NCBI GenBank assembly: GCA_016714985.1
Contig: JADKBS010000007.1
Location: 124,001-188,000 of the forward strand
DNA: 64,000 bases
Reading direction: 5' to 3'
Source of the DNA: Saprospiraceae bacterium
Lineage (GTDB): Bacteria > Bacteroidota > Bacteroidia > Chitinophagales > Saprospiraceae
The notes below the pieces were generated by a model. That model was not told the origin of the DNA, did not search any database, and saw nothing but the letters and a program-made list of their open reading frames with translations. The translations under genes were made by a program, and so were the position numbers. Below are positions 56,201 through 63,300 of the stretch, in pieces. The number at the start of each line of letters is the position of its first letter. Positions within the stretch are counted from its first letter, which is position 1.

Positions 56201-59200
56201 ACCATGGGGTTTCAAGTTGATAAAAGTATCAAACGTCTCATAGTGCCGAGGAATGGCACGGGTCGTCGCCCTCAGCTTGCCAAATTTCAAGTCGTCTAAC
56301 GGGCTGTCGAGATTGAAAGCCACACTGACCAGTGTGTTACGGCTGGCGTCCCGACCGATTTTCAGCTTTTTCACCAAAGCCCCAAAAGTATATTGCTGGT
56401 GGTCGAAGGCATCGAGCACCTGTTTGCGTACTTGTTTTACATATTCCTTGAACTCACCTGCATGGTTCACCTTTGTGCGAACCGGCAAAAGGCTAATGGC
56501 ATGTGCCACCAAGTTGGCGTTGCCCGGCAAGTTGTGGCCTGCTGCTGCAACACCTACCACAATATCCTCCTGCCCGGTGAGGCGACTCAAATAGGCTTTG
56601 TATGCCGCCAACATGAATACATAAAAAGTGCTACCCAGCTTTGCCGCTGCCTTCCGTATTTGAGCAGTAAACTCGGCATCGAAGCTGATTTTTTCAACCG
56701 CACCGTTAAAGGTTTTGACAGGCGGGCGGGCGAAATCTGTAGGCAAGTCGAGGACTGGAACGCCCTTTTCGTATTGCGAAAGCCAGTATTGCTCGTTCTT
56801 TTTAAAAACTGTAAGTCGCTGTAAATCAGCTTGTTCCGTGGCGAATTGACTGAGCTGCTTAGGGGTGCCAAGACTTTCCAAGTTTTTAAAACTTGGAAAG
56901 TCTGCCCCGTACAACTCCCCTAATTCCCTGGTCAAAATCCCCAATGACCATCCATCGCAAATGATGTGGTGGACATTGATGAAAACGAGGTGAACTCGCT
57001 TTTCCAATCGGACGATTTTAAAGCGAATAAGTGGGCCGTTTTGTAGGTCAAAAAGGTGCTCGGCTTCTTCGTTGTGAAGGTCGGATAGCCGTTCAGGATC
57101 AGCACTCAAATCAACAAAAGGTGTTTCAATTTGCAGGACTGGAAGCACTTTCATGGTTATGCCATCAGCTGTAAAAACAGTTCGAAGTGCCTCATGCCTG
57201 TCCACCATTGCCTGCAAAGCAAACCGCATTTTTCCTTCGTCAAAATCGCCCTCCAAGCGAAGCTCCGTCGCTATGTTGTACGCCTTGGAAGCCTCCGACG
57301 AGAACTGATCGGATAGAAAGATTTCTTGCTGACCCTCGGTTGTGGGTATTTCGGATTTCGGAATGTTGATTGCGGAACTTGTCTCGACACCTCGGGTTTG
57401 GGGCACTAACTCTGCGATTTCAGAAACAACTGATGTGTCTCGTTGAAAATGACTGCCATCCTGATGGGTCGGGACAAGACCTGCCAACTGCGGACTGCCA
57501 ACTATTAGATTGAGGTCTTCCCCCTCCCACGCTTCCATCAGACCCAAATCAAACATTTCATCAATTGCCACCTCGAACGCCGTATAAGTGCGCTCGAAAT
57601 CGGCCATCGTATGCGCCGTGGAAATGAAGCACGGACGCTCCCGAATGTTCACCCCTTTTGTGCGCAGCACGTAGTTGAACAACCGGGTAAGCGGCTTGGC
57701 GTCGGCATTTTTTATCATAAAGAACGAGGACGCCGACTGAATCATCAGGGGGGCTTTTTTCCGAAGGAAAATCTCACGAATATGCGTTGCAAACGCTTGT
57801 GTTTTTGCATTCAATTCCTGTTGCAAGCCGGGGCCAAGTCGTTGTATTTCACGCAAGGCTGCATGAGCAGCCGCTACGCTTATAGGATTTTTGATAAACG
57901 TGCTGGCGAAATAGGCGATTACTCCTTCCGGAGAACTATCGTCGCCATAGCCCCAATAGCCGCCATCAAAGGCGTTCATAAACTTTGCCTTACCAGCAAC
58001 CGCTGCCAATGGTAGCCCACCAGAAATACTTTTTCCGTATGCGCAGATATCGGCGTCCACACCAAACCATGCCTGAGCGCCACGCTGGTCAAGGCGGAAT
58101 CCGTTGATTATTTCATCAAAAATTAGCGCAACACCTTGATTTTCAGTGAGTTGCCTAATTTTCTTGATGAGGTCACCGTGCTGCCAATGTGGGTTCTGTG
58201 CCTGCACAGGTTCAATAAGGACCGCAGCCAATTCGTCCATGTTCCGCACCAATTTTTGCAAAACATTGGGGTCGTCGTAATCCAGCACTAGCACGTTTTC
58301 GACATTATATTTCGGTACGCCAGGAGAAGATGGTAACGATTTTGTTTCATCCTTAAAATGAACACCCCGCACCATAAACTCGTCAATCATCCCGTGGTAG
58401 TCCGTATCGAAAACGGCGATTCTCTCTCGTCCTGTAGCAGTACGTGCAGCTCGAACAGCGCCCAGCACTGCCTCCGTACCCGTATTAGCCAGCGTCACCC
58501 GGTCGAAGCCGGTCATCTCGCAAATCATCCTTGCAATTTCGGTCGCTTCGAGCGGCAGCAGGTCAATCGAATTGCCCCGTTGGATGGCGGCCACGGCGGC
58601 TTTTTCAACAAAATCGGGCATGTGCCCGAAAAGTGCCACGCCATAGCTCATCACATAGTCCACGTACTCGTTGCCGTCCACGTCCCAGATGTGAGCGCCT
58701 TTGGACTTTTCATGGGCAATCTGGTAGCATACCTCTTTCCATAACTTGCTGAAGCCCGTCACCGACCGAGGGTCAGCGTAATACTGCCGGTGACGCTGCG
58801 CCAACGCCTTCGACTTCGGGGTCATTGCCTCGTAGTGCCGCATGAAAACATGCAAACCTTGGCGCTGTTTTTCACTCAAATCATCGCCCGTCGAAATCTT
58901 CTTGTAGCTGTTCAGCTTGGCAGTGACGCCTTTGGTAGATCGCTGTATTTCAACCTCAGGATTTTCGATTGCGGACTGCGGATTACGGATTGGGGAACTT
59001 GTCCCGACACTTCGGGATTGGGGGGACGTAGGTTGGCTAACTTGTTGTATTTGAGGTGGTTGAGTGGCTGATTGTGCCAATGGTTGCCCCTGCAACAGCA
59101 CCAACTGCTGTTGCATCAACTGTAATTGTTGGTTGATGATTTGCTGGAGTGAACTTGGGCTTGAGATTTCCGCCCCGATGGCTGACGGGGTAAATACTTC

Positions 59201-60388
59201 GGAAACCTGGGGAAATGGTTGTACTCCGTTTTGAAGCGTTTGGCCCTGAATGACCAGATTAGGTTCCACTTTTGGGGTCAGGGGTTGCGCTGGTGAAAAC
59301 ATTCCTTCCGGAATCAGTCCATCCAGGTACTCCGCCAAGGCTTCTATCGTCGGGGCTTCTTCGAAAAGTACTCGGAAGCCCAAGTCCAGCTTGAATTTTA
59401 GGTTGAAACGTATGATGGCCTGACTGAGGAAAAGGCTGTCAAAACCAAGTTCCAAGAAGCTTGCCGAGGCATCCATTTGTGTGGGTTCCATGCCACTCAA
59501 TTCGTAAAGGGACGCCTTGATTTCGGCAATGAGGTTGGGGATTCGGGAAGTGTTTAATTCACTCATAGGGCTTGTTTTGACGAACCCAAGTTCGGCAGTT
59601 GTTTGAGGCAAAACCTCTAAACTTACGGTAGTGGAAGCGGCCTTGCCGAACTGGGTTTCAGCGGTGCGTTTCGGCGCAATGAAATATTTCTTAGGGTCAA
59701 ATGGATAGGTTGGAAGCGGCAGTTTCCTTCGTTTTTCCCCTTCATGAAACGACTTCCAGTCAACGTCCACGCCGCTTACCCAAAGCTTTCCTAGGGTACG
59801 CAGGATGAACTCCACGTCGTTGCGCACCTCTTTGGGGTGCCGCACCGACGCCAATATGATTCGAGCCTCGTCGGGAAGAGTGGGAAGAGCCCGGGCAAAC
59901 GTAGAAAGTGTCTGCCCGGGTCCCACTTCGAGGAAGATACGGTTCTTATTGACGGTTGACGGTTGACGGTCAACGGTTGACGGTTTCACAAGTGTGTCTA
60001 AGCCGTCGGCGAAGCGGACGGTTTGGCGGAGGTGGCGGAGCCAGTAGTCCACGCTGGTGGCTTCCTCGGCGGTTAGCCAAGTGCCAGTCACATTGCTGAC
60101 GATGGGGATTTGCGGAGCTTTCAACGGCACTGACTCCAAATATTTGCGGAACGCAGGCAAAATCGGCTCAATTAGCGGCGAGTGCGCCGGGACTTTGATG
60201 TGGATTTTGGAGGAATCAATGCCAAAAGCGGCCACTCGGGCTTGCAGGTCATCAATCGCTGCCGCCGTGCCGCTGACCACAAGGCTGTCCACTTTATTTA
60301 TTACCGAAATCGTGTGCGCTTGTGTCAAATACGGTTTCAGCTTTTCCTCGGTCGCTGCCACACTCAACATACAACCGTTGCCTTTCAA
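53276..60388 (-). CDS. Hybrid NRPS-PKS megasynthase, C-terminal part: AT(end)-ACP-aminotransferase-C-A-PCP-TE
   Basis: 2370-aa frame, continuing the 60294-64000 frame after a one-base shift in the AT domain (an extra C at 60394-60395; without it the join reads RGKLFETLKGNGCM). In order: rest of AT (VPAHSPL specificity region; FLEVGPG), ACP (LGFDSLF, Ser about 318), Gln-rich linker (about 414-455), class III aminotransferase (about 500-945; PLP Lys in AYGKSISGG) of the mycosubtilin/microcystin type, condensation domain (HHIICDG near 1140), adenylation domain (YTSGSTGTPKG, GYGPTETT, YKTGD, final Lys in NNSLKVDRN), PCP (ELGGHSL, Ser about 2035) and thioesterase (GYSLGG, Ser about 2177). The aminotransferase should convert the ACP-bound beta-keto group to a beta-amine. 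No KR, DH or ER is present. Several linkers are encoded by repeat insertions. Confidence 0.93.
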   Translation of the reverse strand: MKGNGCMLSVAATEEKLKPYLTQAHTISVINKVDSLVVSGTAAAIDDLQARVAAFGIDSSKIHIKVPAHSPLIEPILPAFRKYLESVPLKAPQIPIVSNVTGTWLTAEEATSVDYWLRHLRQTVRFADGLDTLVKPSTVDRQPSTVNKNRIFLEVGPGQTLSTFARALPTLPDEARIILASVRHPKEVRNDVEFILRTLGKLWVSGVDVDWKSFHEGEKRRKLPLPTYPFDPKKYFIAPKRTAETQFGKAASTTVSLEVLPQTTAELGFVKTSPMSELNTSRIPNLIAEIKASLYELSGMEPTQMDASASFLELGFDSLFLSQAIIRFNLKFKLDLGFRVLFEEAPTIEALAEYLDGLIPEGMFSPAQPLTPKVEPNLVIQGQTLQNGVQPFPQVSEVFTPSAIGAEISSPSSLQQIINQQLQLMQQQLVLLQGQPLAQSATQPPQIQQVSQPTSPQSRSVGTSSPIRNPQSAIENPEVEIQRSTKGVTAKLNSYKKISTGDDLSEKQRQGLHVFMRHYEAMTPKSKALAQRHRQYYADPRSVTGFSKLWKEVCYQIAHEKSKGAHIWDVDGNEYVDYVMSYGVALFGHMPDFVEKAAVAAIQRGNSIDLLPLEATEIARMICEMTGFDRVTLANTGTEAVLGAVRAARTATGRERIAVFDTDYHGMIDEFMVRGVHFKDETKSLPSSPGVPKYNVENVLVLDYDDPNVLQKLVRNMDELAAVLIEPVQAQNPHWQHGDLIKKIRQLTENQGVALIFDEIINGFRLDQRGAQAWFGVDADICAYGKSISGGLPLAAVAGKAKFMNAFDGGYWGYGDDSSPEGVIAYFASTFIKNPISVAAAHAALREIQRLGPGLQQELNAKTQAFATHIREIFLRKKAPLMIQSASSFFMIKNADAKPLTRLFNYVLRTKGVNIRERPCFISTAHTMADFERTYTAFEVAIDEMFDLGLMEAWEGEDLNLIVGSPQLAGLVPTHQDGSHFQRDTSVVSEIAELVPQTRGVETSSAINIPKSEIPTTEGQQEIFLSDQFSSEASKAYNIATELRLEGDFDEGKMRFALQAMVDRHEALRTVFTADGITMKVLPVLQIETPFVDLSADPERLSDLHNEEAEHLFDLQNGPLIRFKIVRLEKRVHLVFINVHHIICDGWSLGILTRELGELYGADFPSFKNLESLGTPKQLSQFATEQADLQRLTVFKKNEQYWLSQYEKGVPVLDLPTDFARPPVKTFNGAVEKISFDAEFTAQIRKAAAKLGSTFYVFMLAAYKAYLSRLTGQEDIVVGVAAAGHNLPGNANLVAHAISLLPVRTKVNHAGEFKEYVKQVRKQVLDAFDHQQYTFGALVKKLKIGRDASRNTLVSVAFNLDSPLDDLKFGKLRATTRAIPRHYETFDTFINLKPHGSTIDFEWNFNKDLFRNESIRTRLAAFEVFLKSIVETSLTQFANLPICQFPILTEIEKRQLEKYGKGEFSGDFPLDDTLHGLFEKQVERTPNKVAVRFENQSLTYRQLNERANELAAQLIEKGMRPGSLVGLCLERSLEMMVSIYAILKAGGAYVPIDPRNPQVRIKLILEDADCGFVLTQKSVLHQLPSFAGHTVVVDKKEHSSIKNLTGQHPQVRITQSPIRNAYIIYTSGSTGTPKGVAISHANAINTLFAINKQLKMNELDTVFSVSSMAFDMSIPDYFLTLMTGATLILADEATKRDGFALRESLEKQRPTVMQATPTTWKILLLAGWEGDKQLRAIAGGEGFAKELASDMMHRCAKVWNGYGPTETTIYATWQLITEEHLAACPGEFAAIGSPIANVELLILDKNGELAPMGVPGELYIGGNGVAAGYLNRPELTKVSFVQSANSRSGANFHNPEESGQFPQSAFYKTGDLVRYLPTGEIEFLGRIDTQVKIRGYRVELGEIEETMKQFPGVLNSVVNVLSDTTDSQRLVGYVMENGKPLGKGWESQLKDFLRSKMPGYMVPSVFLKMDAFPQNNSLKVDRNALPKPELGNLNAGSYEAPKTPGEKLLAKIWGELLGLEKVGIHDDFFELGGHSLAAVRMMSSVKDATGKKLPLTILFQHATIHKLANQLNGFNQSNNSDDFGLSIENQGFTSLVPIREGGSKPALYLVHGGGLHVLFYQNMVKYMENDQPIYALQAVGLNGDREPLDRIEDMAAHYVSEILRSNPTGSYCLAGYSLGGIIAWEMAKQLMQMGKEVLMLSLFDAVAKNEWSSSGSQGGFSKKMRKAGYNLSLLLKNPVHAIEYKTHVLKMQFEQKKGKLRTAFLNAKTNEIEEGYIPYGSKVYEKSLEAYGKYELTPLDIKVDLFKAKEQMFYLNDPIHYGWDNFALGGVVTHEISGNHLTLFDEPHGKQVAEVMQNRIKEITVSVLKE
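54794..54866. repeat. In-frame palindromic repeat within the last A domain
   Basis: TGCGGATTGTGGAAATT, CCCGACTCCTCGGGATT and a second diverged copy. It falls between the A6-like and A7 (YKTGD) motifs and adds about 24 residues to a loop. Confidence 0.75.
55528..55562. repeat. In-frame GGATTGCG repeat before the A3 motif
   Basis: GCATTGCGGATTGGGGATTGC plus a diverged unit, translated as HPQVRITQSPIRNAY directly before the YTSGSTGTPKG core. Confidence 0.65.
56053..56084. repeat. Tandem 8-mer in the C-A linker
   Basis: CAAATTGG repeated three times (56061-56084) with a related unit before it; translated as QFANLPICQFP. Confidence 0.7.
56871..56903. repeat. Perfect 33-bp palindrome inside the C domain
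   Basis: 16-bp arms (AGACTTTCCAAGTTTT and its complement) around a single T; translated in frame as DFPSFKNLESL in a surface segment of the condensation domain. Confidence 0.75.
57351..57502. repeat. Two palindromic repeat blocks in the aminotransferase-C linker
   Basis: Block 57351-57400 holds GGAACTTGTCTCGACACCTC. Block 57451-57502 holds GACTGCCATCC followed by TCGGGACAAGACCTGCC, nearly the same as 61001-61035. Confidence 0.75.
58966..59020. repeat. Palindromic repeat in the ACP-aminotransferase linker
   Basis: GATTGCGGACTGCGGATTAC followed by GGAACTTGTCCCGACACTTC and GGGATTG; translated as SRSVGTSSPIRNPQSAIENP. Confidence 0.8.
59950..59985. repeat. Tandem 7-mer in the AT domain
   Basis: Five copies of GACGGTT (two with one substitution), translated as PSTVDRQPSTVN just before the FLEVGPG block. 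Copy-number change by one or two would shift the frame. Confidence 0.8.
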
Positions 60389-63300
60389 GGTTTCCGAACA
60401 ACTTGCCCCGCACTGTTACCAACCCAAGCGCCGCTTCCAACGTCATGACCCCAGCAAGGCAAGCCGCTGTATATTCTCCCATAGAATGCCCAATAAGTTC
60501 AGCAGGTTGGATGCCCCAATGCTGCCAGAGTTTGGCAAGGGCATATTCAATGGTGAAAAGGGACGCCAAACCAGATGCCGGATTTTGCAAGATGCTTTCA
60601 TCCACTACATTACCGCTCTGAAAAACAAGGCCACGAATATTCAAGTCGTGCTGCTGTTCCAAAATATCAAAACAAGTATCCACTTGTTTTCGGAAATAGC
60701 TATTCGACTCGTACAAGTCCATCCCCATGCCAGCGTACTGAGCGCCACCGCCGGGAAACATAAAAACGAGGGATGAGGGATGATTGGGGAGGGATGATTG
60801 GGGGGAGATGATTTCTGGCTTTTCCTTGCCTTCCGCAAATAGTAGGGCGGCTTTTTTTGGGAAAAACTGTCGCCCAGTGGCGAGGGTGGATGCAGCGTCG
60901 GGTAGCGATATGCCTTTGTTTTTCTGAAAAAATCCAGTCATGCGCTCAACCAACTGCCCCAGAGCCTCGTCAGTCTTAGCGGAAATAGGCATCAATTGTG
61001 GACTGCCATCCCTAGGGATCGGGACAAGACCTGCCAAAGGTGCTTCTTCCAAAATGATATGCGCATTCGTCCCTCCAAGTCCAAAGCTGCTGACGCCAGC
61101 GTAACGTGGCTGCTCGCCCCGTTTCCACGGACGCAGTTCGGCATTCACTTCAAAAGACGTTTTTTCAATATCAAGCTGCGGGTTTTGCTTCGTAAAATGC
61201 AAGGTGGCGGGCATTTGCTCAAAGTGCAGTGCAAGTGCCGTTTTGATGATTCCTGCAATACACGCCCCAGCGTCAAGGTGACCAATATTGGTTTTCACAG
61301 CGCCTATTAGGCAGGTATGTGGGATGTGGGATGTGGGATGATTTGGGGACTGCTCATCCCTCACCCCTCTTTCCTCATCCCTCATTTGCATACCTAACAT
61401 AAGTCCTTGAATCTCAATGGGGTCGCCAATGAAAGTCCCCGTCCCATGCGCCTCCACGTAGCTGATTTGGTCGCCCTTCAAACCTGCTTTTTGCAAGGCT
61501 TTCTGGATGACGGCAGCCTGCCCTTTGGCACTTGGGGCAGTGATGCCCGTCTTGTCCAAGCCGTCGTTGTTAATGGCAGAAGACCGTATAACCGCCCAAA
61601 CATGGTCGCCATCGGCAAGGGCTTTGTCGAGGGTTTTCAATACGAGCATTGCCATGCCGTGGCCTTGAACCATACCATTTGCATTGGTGTCGAAGGCTCG
61701 GCAATAACCATCGGCAGAAAGCGGCCCGCCTTCAATGTGTTCATAACCGCCCAACACGGGCGCTTGAATCCGACCACCTCCAACGATGACCACATCGCTG
61801 TCACCTGCTTGCAGGCTTTGGCAGGCCAAATGAACCGCTACCCCACCCGTTGAACAGGCTGTCTGGACATTGACGGCTGGGCCACGCAGGTTGAGTTTAT
61901 AAGCTACCCGGCTGATGCTGAAGGTACTGTCTGAAGCAAGCATTTCTTGGTACCATCCTCCGCTGTTTTCCAATAAATCCTTGTTGGTCAGCAAATTGTT
62001 CAAAGCGTAGGTATTCCGGGCCACCCCGCCGAATATGCCGATATTCCCCTCAAAACTTGCCGGATTGATGCCCGCAGATTCTAACGCTTCATACGCCGTT
62101 TCAAGAAAAATCCGGTGCTGTGGATCCATCATCTCCGCTTCCCGTGGCTGATAGCCAAAAAAGGCTGCGTCAAAGGCGTAGGGGTGGTCAAGGGCGTAGG
62201 TGCGATTCACCCGATTGCGGTTTGCGGAACTCGTCCCAACACCTCGGGATTGCGGAACTTGTCCCGACATCTCGGGATTGCGGATTCCCTCCCCCTCTAA
62301 GTCGGCGTCGGTGACGAGGTGGCTGATGTCTTTGCCTTCCACCAGGTTTTGCCAAAACTCATCGATGTTGTTGGCACCGGGGAGGCGGCATGACATGCCA
62401 ATGATGGCGATTGCCTTGGATTGTATGATTGTTGAATTGTTGGATTGCTGGGTGGCCGGCTGCTCCAAGTTAGGAGGTACCTTGAAGCTACCTCGTAACT
62501 TAGGCCCCATTTCAACTGATTCATAACCAAGTGATTGTGCAGTTTCCCATGTTTCTTTACACAGGAAATTATCTTCCAAAACGCCCTTCCAGTCCGCTGC
62601 TTTCTTGGCTTCAATCTTCTTTTTTTGGTCAAAATGGCTGTCGCCCATCGAGCGGCTATCCTTGTGGATGCCGTCGGTCATTTTCTTATCAAGGTCCTTG
62701 TAGGGGTCGAGCAAGCCTTCGTGGAAAGGTATGCCGAGCGTCTCACATAAAGCGTGCATGACGGCTTCAGGGTTTTGCACCAAATCCTCGTAAACCATGC
62801 GAAACTGCTGACTTGCAGGCACATTTTTCAAAAAATCCAAAGTAGTTCGCTGACTTACCAGCCAGACAAGTTCACCTAATTGCTGCGAAGAAAAATCATG
62901 CGGGTGCAGGTATAGCACCTGGTCCATGTGATACTTCTCAAAGGACTTCACCATGCTGTATGGGTGCCGCACGAGGTGGATGAAGCGGGCATTTGGGAAG
63001 TCTGAGATAGCTTTTTGGAGGGCTTCACCATCAAGTGCATAGCTTGGCGATTTGTCAACTAGGAGGCGGTCGCCGACCCATTCTTGCAGTTGCTCGAACA
63101 TTTCACGGGTGGTCATGCCGTGCTTCGCAAAATTGTGGAGCAGCAGTTTTGCCTCTTCTGCTTCGCAATGGTTGAGTTCCATGACGGCCCTTATTAAGCC
63201 TTCCGACCAAAGGGCGAATTTGCCCTGATAAGCCGCCTCACGCTCTACAAGCGTCTCAAAATGAAGCAGTTGCAATTCGTTGCATGCAAACATACCAGGA

